Origin: DAOTZU01 sp034433995
GTDB lineage: Bacteria > Chloroflexota > Anaerolineae > UBA1429
Reading direction: 5' to 3'
Length of the DNA stretch: 27,995 nt
NCBI GenBank assembly: GCA_034433995.1
Contig: DAOTZU010000087.1
Coordinates: forward strand, 1-27,995
The notes below the pieces were generated by a model that was given only the letters and a program-made list of their open reading frames with translations, ran no database searches and had not been told where the DNA came from. This document shows positions 9,294 to 16,438 of the stretch, piece by piece; the first letter of the stretch is position 1; every line of letters begins with the position of its first letter. The position numbers and the translations under genes were made by a program.

Positions 9294-10151
9294 ATGTCCC
9301 TCAGCCCAGAGATCCGGGAGATCGTGCAGCGCGCCTTGGCCGAAGACATCGGCCCCGGCGATGTGACCAGCGCGCCCATCATCCCTCCCACCACCCATCT
9401 GCAGGGCGCGTTTCTGGTCAAGGCGCCGGGCGTGGTGGCGGGGCTGGAGGTGGTGGGTGAGGTCTTGGCCCAGGTAGACCCCAAGATCCTCTTTACCCCC
9501 TTGGTGGCCGAAGGCAGCGAGGTGGCCGTGGGCGACGTGGTGGCCCTGGCCGAGGGCGATGGACCGGGGCTGCTCATCGCCGAACGCACGGCGCTGAACT
9601 TTTTGCAGCGCATGTCGGGCATCGCCACCGCCACCCGGCGCTATGTCCGCGCGGTGGCCGGCACCAAGGCCAAGATCCTGGATACCCGCAAGACGGCGCC
9701 GGGCCTGCGCGTGCTGGATAAGCTGGCCGTCGCCTTGGGAGGGGGGCATAATCACCGCTTCGGCCTATACGATATGGTGCTGATCAAGGATAACCACATC
9801 GAGGCCGCCGGCAGCATCACCCGGGCGGTGCACCTGGTGCGCCAACGCCATCAGGGCTTGGCCATCGAGGTGGAGGTCACAACGCTGGAGCAGCTGGAAG
9901 AAGCTTTGGCTCTGGGCGTGGAGCGCATCATGCTGGACAATATGTCCCTGGAGATGATGCGCGAGGCGGTGCAGCGCGCGGCGGGACGGGTGGAACTGGA
10001 GGCCTCCGGTGGGATCACCTTGCAGAACGTCGCCGAGGTGGCGGCCACAGGGGTGGATTATATCTCGGTGGGGGCGTTGACCCATTCGGTCACCGCCCTG
10101 GATATCAGCCTGGAGATCACCCTCGCCCGCCGGGGCAAAGGAGCAAGCTAA
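9294..10151 (+). CDS. nadC: Nicotinate-nucleotide pyrophosphorylase (quinolinate phosphoribosyltransferase)
   Basis: It converts quinolinate and PRPP to nicotinate mononucleotide, the third step of de novo NAD synthesis. The 285-residue product (family about 280) has LAEDIGPGDVTS at the N-terminus, AERTALNFLQRMSGIAT, the PRPP-binding DTRKTAPGLRVLDKLAVALGG-type segment and the C-terminal LEASGGI and YISVGALTHS barrel motifs. The open frame runs far upstream into ilvE, but the ATG at 9294 with GCGGAG ahead gives the normal family N-terminus. Its stop lies one base before the nadA start, so the three nad genes are translationally close. Confidence 0.96.
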   Translation: MSLSPEIREIVQRALAEDIGPGDVTSAPIIPPTTHLQGAFLVKAPGVVAGLEVVGEVLAQVDPKILFTPLVAEGSEVAVGDVVALAEGDGPGLLIAERTALNFLQRMSGIATATRRYVRAVAGTKAKILDTRKTAPGLRVLDKLAVALGGGHNHRFGLYDMVLIKDNHIEAAGSITRAVHLVRQRHQGLAIEVEVTTLEQLEEALALGVERIMLDNMSLEMMREAVQRAAGRVELEASGGITLQNVAEVAATGVDYISVGALTHSVTALDISLEITLARRGKGAS

Positions 10152-10152
10152 C

Positions 10153-11214
10153 ATGCCTCTGCCACAACGGTACACAGCTCTGTCCGATGAAGAGGTGCGC
10201 GAGGCTATCTGGCGCGCCAAGCGGACGCTGGGCTCCGCCTTGGTCATCTTGGGACACCATTACCAACAGGACGAGGTGATCCAGTTCGCCGATTTCCGCG
10301 GCGATTCGTTGGACCTTTCCCGTCGCGCCGCCCAGGCCAAGGAGGCGCGGGCCATCGTCTTTTGCGGCGTCTCCTTCATGGCCGAGACGGCGGCGATCCT
10401 TTGCGCCCCCGAGCAGATCGTCATCCAGCCGGTCATGGAGGCCCTTTGCCCCATGGCCGAGATGGCCCGCCTGGCCGATGTATCCCGCGCTTGGGAGGCG
10501 CTGACCGCCATCTGGGGGGGAGATCTCATCCCGCTGACCTACCAAAACTCGAACGCCGACATCAAGGCCTTTGTGGGCCAACGCGATGGTGCCGTGTGCA
10601 CCTCCTCCAATGCCAGCAAGCTCTTTCAGTGGGCCTTGCAGCGCAACGAGCATCTCCTTTTCATGCCCGACGAGCACCTGGGGCGCAACACCGCCCTGGC
10701 GCTGGGCATCCCCGAAGACGAGATCGGCGTGTGGGATCCCCGTCATCCGCCCGAGCCGCGCGCACTGGCCCACTGTCGCGTGGTGGTGTGGAAGGGATAC
10801 TGCTACGTTCACACCGCTTTCACCGCCGCCGACGTGGACGCTGCCCGGCAAAGGTATCCTCAAGCCCTGGTCAGCGTCCATCCTGAATGTCCCCACGAGG
10901 TGGTGGTCAAGGCGGACCATGTCGGCTCGACCACGGGGATCATCCGCTACGTGGAGCAGGCCCCTGCCGGCGCCACCATTGTGGTGGGCACAGAGTGGCA
11001 TTTGGTCAACCGCTTGGCCCACGAGCATCCCGATAAAACCGTTGTCCCTCTCCGCCAGGTGCGTTGCAAGACGATGGGGATGACCAGCATGAGGGATCTG
11101 CTCTATGTGCTGGATCATCTGTTGGCGGGCCAGCCGCGCCACATCATCACCGTGGATGCCGAGACGGCACGTTGGGCGCGGCTCGCCCTGGAGAGAATGT
11201 TGCAGGCAAGCTAA
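10153..11214 (+). CDS. nadA: Quinolinate synthase, [4Fe-4S]-dependent
   Basis: NadA condenses iminoaspartate with dihydroxyacetone phosphate to quinolinate. The 353-residue protein has LGHHYQQDEVIQFADFRGDS at the N-terminus and the three cluster cysteines at the expected places: C71 in FCGVSFMAETA, C217 in KGYCYVH and C305 in RCKTMGM. Other family segments are HPECPHEVV and VGTEWHLVNRL. It is oxygen-sensitive in other bacteria. One base separates it from nadC, and one from nadB, which supplies its iminoaspartate. Confidence 0.96.
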   Translation: MPLPQRYTALSDEEVREAIWRAKRTLGSALVILGHHYQQDEVIQFADFRGDSLDLSRRAAQAKEARAIVFCGVSFMAETAAILCAPEQIVIQPVMEALCPMAEMARLADVSRAWEALTAIWGGDLIPLTYQNSNADIKAFVGQRDGAVCTSSNASKLFQWALQRNEHLLFMPDEHLGRNTALALGIPEDEIGVWDPRHPPEPRALAHCRVVVWKGYCYVHTAFTAADVDAARQRYPQALVSVHPECPHEVVVKADHVGSTTGIIRYVEQAPAGATIVVGTEWHLVNRLAHEHPDKTVVPLRQVRCKTMGMTSMRDLLYVLDHLLAGQPRHIITVDAETARWARLALERMLQAS

Positions 11215-11215
11215 G

Positions 11216-12802
11216 ATGGCAAACCTCCCCGAACGTCTGGAATGTGATGTGTTGATCATCGGCTGTGGCATCGCCGGCGCCACGGCGGCCCTGCAATTGG
11301 CCGAAGATCCACGGCTGCGCATCATCGTGGTCACCAAGGCGACAGATCCGGTGGAATCCAACACGTATTACGCCCAAGGCGGGATCATCTACGAAGGCGA
11401 GGAGGATTCGCCGGAGCAACTGGCCGAGGATCTGATCCGCGCCGGCGATGGTTTGAACAACCGGCGCGCGGTGGAGATCCTGGCCCATGAAGGCCCCAAA
11501 TTGGTGCGGGAGCTCCTCATGGGCAAATATCAGGTGCCCTTTACCCTCGACGCGCACCAGCAGCCGGAGCGCATCCGCGAGGCGGCCCATTCCACCAGCC
11601 GCATCCTGCACGTGAACGATGCCACTGGCCGGGCCATCGCCCTCAAACTCATCGAGGCGCTGCGCCAGAAACCCAACGTCCAGCTCCTCACGGAGCAGAT
11701 CGCCGTGGACCTCCTGACCCCGGCCCACCATTCGCTGGATCGGCTGGATATTTACGAGCCCCTCTCCTGCGTGGGCGCCTACATTTACGATGTGCAGGCG
11801 GACCTGGTGCGCACCATCTTGGCCAAGGCCACGGTATTGGCCAGCGGAGGTCTAGGCCAAGTCTTTTTGCACACCACCAACCCCGAAGGCGCCACCGGCG
11901 ACGGCCTGGCCATGGCCCACCGCGCCGGCGCGCGGATCATCAACGCGGAATATGTCCAGTTTCATCCCACCACGTTCTATCACCGCGGACAGGCGCGCTT
12001 TCTGATCAGCGAGGCTCTGCGGGGCGAGGGAGCCAGGCTGCTCAACTCTCGCGGCGAGCCTTTTATGCAGCGCTATGCCCCCGAATGGAAGGAGCTGGCC
12101 CCCCGGGATGTGGTGGCCCGCAGCATCCACCAAGAGATGTTGCGCACCGCTTCACCCTTTGTGTACTTGGATATCGCCTCGGTGCTCCCGCCGGACAAGA
12201 TCGCCGAGCGCTTCCCCAACATTCGCCAAAGTTGCCTGCAATACGGCCTGGACCCAGCCAAAGAGCCGATCCCCGTGGTGCCGGCGGCGCATTATTTCTG
12301 CGGCGGCGTGTGGGTGGATGAATGGGGCCACAGCAATTTGCAGCGCCTGTATGCCATCGGCGAGGTCTCGTGCACAGGGGTCCACGGCGCCAACCGCTTG
12401 GGGAGCGCCTCTCTATTGGAAGGGTTGGTTTGGGGAGCGCGTGCCGCCGAGGACATTCGCCGCAACCTGCCCGGTTGGTCGCTGATTGCGCCACAACATA
12501 TCCCCGGCTGGCGCGCGGAGGGGGTGAGCGAGGTGGCCGACCCAGCCCTGGTGGAACACGACATGGCCACCATCAAACATACCATGTGGTATTACGTGGG
12601 CCTGGTGCGCAGCCGCCGGCGCCTGGAGCGCGCCCTGAGGGACCTCAACAACCTCCGCCAGGATATTGACGCCTTTTACCGCATGACGCGCCTGGATCCG
12701 GGGATCATCCGTCTGCGCCATGCGGCGTTGGCGGCGACCATTGTGGCCCAGGCCGCCTGGGAGAACCGCGAGAGCCACGGTTGCCACTATCGCGAAGATT
12801 GA
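11216..12802 (+). CDS. nadB: L-aspartate oxidase
   Basis: This flavoenzyme oxidises aspartate to iminoaspartate for NadA. The 528-residue protein has the FAD fold GCGIAGATAAL at the N-terminus, HSTSRILHVNDATG, ATGDGLAMAHRAGA, EYVQFHPTTFY, SEALRGEGARLLN, and a second FAD contact in CTGVHGANRLGSASLLEGLVWG; the last 100 residues are the helical C-terminal domain. I chose the ATG at 11216, one base after the nadA stop. The frame is open upstream into nadA, but those residues are not family-like. Fumarate reductase flavoprotein is excluded by the context and by the NadB-type length. Confidence 0.96.
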   Translation: MANLPERLECDVLIIGCGIAGATAALQLAEDPRLRIIVVTKATDPVESNTYYAQGGIIYEGEEDSPEQLAEDLIRAGDGLNNRRAVEILAHEGPKLVRELLMGKYQVPFTLDAHQQPERIREAAHSTSRILHVNDATGRAIALKLIEALRQKPNVQLLTEQIAVDLLTPAHHSLDRLDIYEPLSCVGAYIYDVQADLVRTILAKATVLASGGLGQVFLHTTNPEGATGDGLAMAHRAGARIINAEYVQFHPTTFYHRGQARFLISEALRGEGARLLNSRGEPFMQRYAPEWKELAPRDVVARSIHQEMLRTASPFVYLDIASVLPPDKIAERFPNIRQSCLQYGLDPAKEPIPVVPAAHYFCGGVWVDEWGHSNLQRLYAIGEVSCTGVHGANRLGSASLLEGLVWGARAAEDIRRNLPGWSLIAPQHIPGWRAEGVSEVADPALVEHDMATIKHTMWYYVGLVRSRRRLERALRDLNNLRQDIDAFYRMTRLDPGIIRLRHAALAATIVAQAAWENRESHGCHYRED

Positions 12803-12817
12803 TGGCCCCTCGGCCGG

Positions 12818-13783
12818 CTAACGCGCCCCGCCCAAACAGAACTCGGCCAGCCGCCGGTTCACCGCGGCCCCCTGCTCCCGATGGACGGCCCGTCCTGTCT
12901 CGGGGATGACGACTACCTGCGCATCGGCCAGCTCCCGGCTCAAGCGCACGGCCTCTTGGCGGGCCTGGGGGCTATCGTTTTGGCCCAAGATGATGAGGGT
13001 GGGCACCCCCACATTGCGCAGCGCCGCGGGCAGGTCGTCCTCAGGCGGCGTTGCGGCCATGGCCAGCAGGGCATCCAAAGTGCCCACGATGTGGCCGGGC
13101 GCGCCCAGCCGGCGGCGCTCCTCGCGGGTGAATTGGCCGGGATCGGCATAATCCCTCTGGCGCAATAAAGCCCACACCGGCCCACCCACATCCACGGCCC
13201 AGGCCGCGGCGCGGCCCAAATACGGCACCTGCGCAACGGGCTGCCATAGCGGCCGAGGCTGCTCGTGGACCCGCGGCGCGATGAGCACCAGCCGGCCGAC
13301 GAACTGGGGCTGCTCATAGGCCAGTTGCAGCGCCACGGCGCTGCCCCAGCCATAGCCTGCGACGGTGGCCCCGCTGAGGCGCAATGCGTTCAACATCTGC
13401 GCCAACACCGTCGCCTGGCTGCGCAGGGTATAGGTGGGGGAAGGATCCCGCACCGAACGCCCAAAGCCCTTCAGGTCCACGGCGATGACGCGGATGCCGG
13501 ATTTGGACAGCCCCCAAATCTCGCTGCCCCACGCTTCCAGCCCTTCGACGGCAAAATCGTGCACCAAGACCAAAGCCGGCCCCTGTTCCGGCCCGGCCGC
13601 CCGGTAGTAGAACGGCCGGCCCTCCAACCATAGCCACTCCCCGCTCTCCACACCATCGCCCAAGTCGGCCGTCTCCCAGGTGCGCGAGGCCATGACGCTA
13701 TATCCCAGGAAGAGGATCCCGGCGATGAGGAGCACCAAAATGAGGGCCAGAAACAAGTTGCCGAGGAAACGCAACACCGCCAT
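12818..13783 (-). CDS. Membrane-anchored alpha/beta-hydrolase-fold protein lacking catalytic Ser and His
   Basis: The 321-residue protein starts with a hydrophobic segment (about residues 5-28), an uncleaved anchor or signal, followed by an alpha/beta-hydrolase domain (about 68-315). The fold is recognisable from LVLVHDFA, VIAVDLKGFGRS, LQLAYEQPQ and LIILGQNDSP. However the nucleophile elbow, normally G-x-S-x-G, reads GYGWG with Gly at position 145, and the histidine of the usual G-H near the C-terminus is Arg at position 298 (ETGRAVHREQ). Only the acid (D270) remains. I re-read both sites from the DNA and they are not frame errors. It is therefore probably a pseudoenzyme or uses other chemistry. 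It converges on nadB (15-base gap). GGAGG precedes the ATG and a strong promoter lies upstream. Confidence 0.85.
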   Translation of the reverse strand: MAVLRFLGNLFLALILVLLIAGILFLGYSVMASRTWETADLGDGVESGEWLWLEGRPFYYRAAGPEQGPALVLVHDFAVEGLEAWGSEIWGLSKSGIRVIAVDLKGFGRSVRDPSPTYTLRSQATVLAQMLNALRLSGATVAGYGWGSAVALQLAYEQPQFVGRLVLIAPRVHEQPRPLWQPVAQVPYLGRAAAWAVDVGGPVWALLRQRDYADPGQFTREERRRLGAPGHIVGTLDALLAMAATPPEDDLPAALRNVGVPTLIILGQNDSPQARQEAVRLSRELADAQVVVIPETGRAVHREQGAAVNRRLAEFCLGGAR

Positions 13784-13824
13784 GAAGGGCCGCCTCCATC
13801 TTTGAGAGGGTGTGATACGGCATC

Positions 13825-13853
13825 ATTGTAGCGAGGGGACGGAGCATTGTCAA
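13825..13853 (-). promoter_or_regulatory. Strong sigma-70 promoter of the hydrolase-fold gene
   Basis: On the minus strand a perfect TTGACA (13853-13848) and TACAAT (13830-13825) are spaced 17 bases apart. Transcription would begin near 13818, giving a leader of about 35 bases before the ATG at 13783. This makes the hydrolase independent of the heliorhodopsin gene upstream. Confidence 0.8.
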
Positions 13854-13939
13854 CGCACATCGCCTGTGGGCCGGCCGGAATGGCGCACCTGTGTTTCGTG
13901 CCACAAGGCGCCGGGGGCCGCCCATGCCATGGGTTTTAT

Positions 13940-13976
13940 AGACGCAGCCGTCGGCTGCTAACCGACGGCTGCGTCT
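13940..13976. repeat. Perfect 15-bp inverted repeat downstream of the heliorhodopsin
   Basis: Arms 13940-13954 and 13962-13976 are exact reverse complements around a 7-base loop. It lies 53 bases past the heliorhodopsin stop. On the minus strand it is followed by A-rich, not T-rich, sequence, so it is not a classic intrinsic terminator, though it could still mark the transcript end. A smaller palindrome (13921-13933) sits beside it. The form resembles dispersed intergenic palindromes; other copies cannot be checked here. Confidence 0.7.
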
Positions 13977-14029
13977 CTCGTACAGGCCAAGCCCGGCGCG
14001 GCGGCCGAGCCTACCAAGCCCCCTCAAGA

Positions 14030-14833
14030 TCAGACCGGCGCCAAGGTGCCGGCAAAGATCTGCCAGGCCAGCAGGGTCTTGGCCACCAGGCTCAGGATGA
14101 TGTACACCCGCTCGCCGAACAGATAATCTCTCCAGGGGCCAACTTTTTTGTATTGCAACACCATATTCACGGCAAAGATGTTGAAAAAGACAAAGATCGT
14201 GGGGATGATGGCATAGACAAAGGCCGGCGGCTTGGCCCCGGCGGAGGAGATCGCCCCCAAGAAATACATCAGGATCACGATCCAGGGAACGATCCCGGCC
14301 AGGCAACCAAAGATAAAGGAGGTCCAGTCGGTCTTGGGCGTGGTCTGGTTGTGCAATTCCATCATGATCCCAAAGAGGTTCATCATGGCGTTGATGCTAA
14401 AGGCCAGGATCATGCTGCCCAAATCCCAAATGCCCACCAGCATCCCGATCAAGACGATCATCAAGGAAGAGCTAAGGGCATACTCGTAAAAACGGGCGGG
14501 GTTCATCCCCTTCTTCAGGTTTTTGACATACCAGCCGTAGGCAAAGGTGGCCAAGCAAAAGTGGGCCACGGCAGAAAGCAGCAAAAAGACGGCCACCGCG
14601 GGCCCAAAACGCAGATTGTAGATCAATTTTGGATCGGGAACCAGGGAAAAGGTGGCCCGATCGAAGCGCAGAAAGTTGGTATAGATGGGATAGGTGGTGT
14701 CGTTGCTCAGGACGATCATGAGCACCCCTTGCACCAGGTGCAAGATGCCCATGATGAGGTTGAAACGTCGCAGCCCGGCCAATTTTTGCTCCAGCGAAGC
14801 CGCTGAACCCTTGGATGCCGTACGTGTTGCCAT
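14030..14833 (-). CDS. Heliorhodopsin (retinal-binding photoreceptor)
   Basis: This is a 267-residue seven-helix membrane protein of the heliorhodopsin family, light-absorbing proteins of inverted topology that are not known as ion pumps in general. Helices lie at about 22-43, 70-98, 112-135, 137-160, 170-198, 202-228 and 238-264, and a long, polar loop links the first two, as in the family. The retinal Schiff-base lysine is K252 in LSLVAK with the family Ser four residues earlier (S248). E117 (FYEYALSSS) matches the counterion, and H32 (GILHLVQG) and H91 (AVAHF) match the two histidines of the active centre. GFVYAI-like PAFVYAII, VFFNIFAVNM and WRDYLFGERVYI are family signatures. AGGAGG stands eight bases before the chosen ATG; a GTG at 14920 would add 29 residues. 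No retinal-synthesis gene is in view. Confidence 0.95.
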   Translation of the reverse strand: MATRTASKGSAASLEQKLAGLRRFNLIMGILHLVQGVLMIVLSNDTTYPIYTNFLRFDRATFSLVPDPKLIYNLRFGPAVAVFLLLSAVAHFCLATFAYGWYVKNLKKGMNPARFYEYALSSSLMIVLIGMLVGIWDLGSMILAFSINAMMNLFGIMMELHNQTTPKTDWTSFIFGCLAGIVPWIVILMYFLGAISSAGAKPPAFVYAIIPTIFVFFNIFAVNMVLQYKKVGPWRDYLFGERVYIILSLVAKTLLAWQIFAGTLAPV

Positions 14834-14950
14834 GGTACTTGCCTCCTCATTGCCGCGCATGAAAACGGGTAACGCACCGAGCAATCCAAGGCAGGGATGC
14901 CCACCCTGCCGTTCACCCACCTCCTTTCCACGGGTGCTGACTCGCGAACC

Positions 14951-14979
14951 ATTTTACCGCGCCGGCCCCGCAAAAGCAA
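14951..14979 (-). promoter_or_regulatory. Candidate promoter of the heliorhodopsin gene
   Basis: On the minus strand TTGCTT (14979-14974) and TAAAAT (14956-14951) are 17 bases apart. The start point would be near 14944, leaving a leader of about 110 bases. The -35 box sits on the T-rich tail of the terminator of the upstream operon, so the two signals overlap. Confidence 0.6.
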
Positions 14980-15026
14980 GCGACACACCCAAGGGGCCAA
15001 GCGCGCCACCCCTTGTGTGTGTCGCT
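14972..15026 (-). terminator. Intrinsic terminator of the polyol/pyruvate dehydrogenase operon
   Basis: Arms 14979-14996 and 15009-15026 pair over 18 positions with one mismatch around a 12-base loop, starting 17 bases past the stop codon of the E2 gene. On the minus strand the stem is followed by TGCTTTTG, a short T-run. This is the expected end of the operon that runs from 23369. Confidence 0.78.
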
Positions 15027-15043
15027 ACGATCTCTGGCAAAAG

Positions 15044-16411
15044 CTAGGCCAGCAAGAGATACGGTGTCTCGATGTAACGCATGACCCCCTGCAAGAACCG
15101 CGCCGCCGGGGCGCCATCCACCAGGCGATGATCGAAGGTCAGGCTGAGCCACATCCTTTGCCGGATGACGATCTGGCCATCCACCACAGCCGGCTCGGGC
15201 CTGATACGCCCCACGCCCAAGATGGCGCATTCGGGCAGGTTGATGATAGGGGTGAACATATCCGTACCGAACATGCCCAGGTTGGTGATGGTGAAGGTGC
15301 CGCCGGTCAGGTCGTCGGGCAAGGATTTACCCTCCCGGGCCCGGGCCACCAGCTCGCGGAACTCGGTCGCCAGTTGGCGCAAGGTCTTTTGGTTGGCCTG
15401 GCGAATCACCGGCACCAACAGCCCCCGCTCGCTATCCACCGCCAAGCCGATGTTGACCTCGGTAAGGTACCGGATCCCTTCCGGCTCCAGGCGCACGTTC
15501 ATGTAGGGGAACTCGACCAGGCAGCGGGCCACGATAAAGGCCAAGAGGTCGTTGTAACCGATGGCAAAGCCCAGCTCCTTCTCCGTGGCCTCCTTCAGCT
15601 TGGTGCGCAAAGCCACCAGCTCCGTGGCGTCCACCACGCTCTGCAGGGTGACCGCCGCCGTGGTGTGGGCCGAGGCCGCCATGCGTTCGGCGATGATGGC
15701 GCGGACACCGGCCATCTTGACCACCTGGCCCGGAGCCGGGGCCGCCGGCGCCGCCACGGGGGGCGGTGGAGCCGCCACCGGGCGGGCCGCCGCCTGCACC
15801 TGGGCCGCCGTCACCCGCTCGCCGGGTGTCGCCACCCGCTCCAAAGGCACGCCCAACTCCTGGGCCATCTTGCGGGCCAGGGGCGTGGCCGCCGGCTGGC
15901 GCTCCAAAAAGGCCAGCACGTCCTTTTCCACGATGCGTCCCTCCGGGCCCGAGCCGGCCACATAGGCCAGGTCCACGCCCTTTTCCTCGGCCAACTTCCG
16001 CGCCCTGGGCGAGGCAAAGATGCGCTCGCGGCCGGCGATGGGCTGCAAGGCCTCCGCAACGGCGGGCGCCGCCTGCTCCGCCACCGCAGGAGCTTGCGCC
16101 GGAGCGGCCGCTTGCGGCTGGGACGCGGCGGCTCCTTGGCCCACCTCGGCCAAAAGCGCGCTGATATCCTCATCCGGCTGCCCGATGATGGCCACCGGCG
16201 TCAAGACCGGCACTTTGATCCCTTTATCCAGCAGGATCTTGCGCAGCACGCCCTTGGCCTTGGACTCGACCTCCAACACCGCCTTGTCCGATTCCACCTG
16301 AAAGAGCACCTCGCCGCGCTCGACAGGATCGCCCTCTTTTTTGAGCCACTCGACGATGGTGCCCTCTTCCATCGTCTGTCCCAATTTGGGCAAGAGCACT
16401 TTGGTCGCCAT
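15044..16411 (-). CDS. pdhC: Dihydrolipoamide acyltransferase (E2) of pyruvate dehydrogenase complex
   Basis: The E2 core transfers the acetyl group from lipoamide to CoA. Domains in the 455-residue protein are one lipoyl domain (about 2-78, lipoyl lysine K43 in ESDKAVLEV), an Ala/Pro-rich linker, a peripheral-subunit-binding domain (about 131-167, FASPRARKLAEEKG ... GRIVEKDV), a second such domain-like unit (about 174-208, ATPLARKMAQELG ... RVTAAQV), another Ala/Pro linker and the catalytic domain (about 228-455) with the active-site DHRLVDGAPAA (H428, D432). The second binding unit is unusual. It follows the fused E1 gene by 27 bases. No E3 (lpd) gene is in the window. A branched-chain E2 cannot be excluded by sequence alone, but the polyol context favours pyruvate. 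Confidence 0.88.
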   Translation of the reverse strand: MATKVLLPKLGQTMEEGTIVEWLKKEGDPVERGEVLFQVESDKAVLEVESKAKGVLRKILLDKGIKVPVLTPVAIIGQPDEDISALLAEVGQGAAASQPQAAAPAQAPAVAEQAAPAVAEALQPIAGRERIFASPRARKLAEEKGVDLAYVAGSGPEGRIVEKDVLAFLERQPAATPLARKMAQELGVPLERVATPGERVTAAQVQAAARPVAAPPPPVAAPAAPAPGQVVKMAGVRAIIAERMAASAHTTAAVTLQSVVDATELVALRTKLKEATEKELGFAIGYNDLLAFIVARCLVEFPYMNVRLEPEGIRYLTEVNIGLAVDSERGLLVPVIRQANQKTLRQLATEFRELVARAREGKSLPDDLTGGTFTITNLGMFGTDMFTPIINLPECAILGVGRIRPEPAVVDGQIVIRQRMWLSLTFDHRLVDGAPAARFLQGVMRYIETPYLLLA

Positions 16412-16438
16412 AGTTTCTCCTTGTCTCCAAAAAATGGA

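Noticed and set aside
12803..12817. A bidirectional terminator between convergent nadB and the hydrolase gene.
   Set aside because: The gap is only 15 bases and no stable stem with T-runs is visible.
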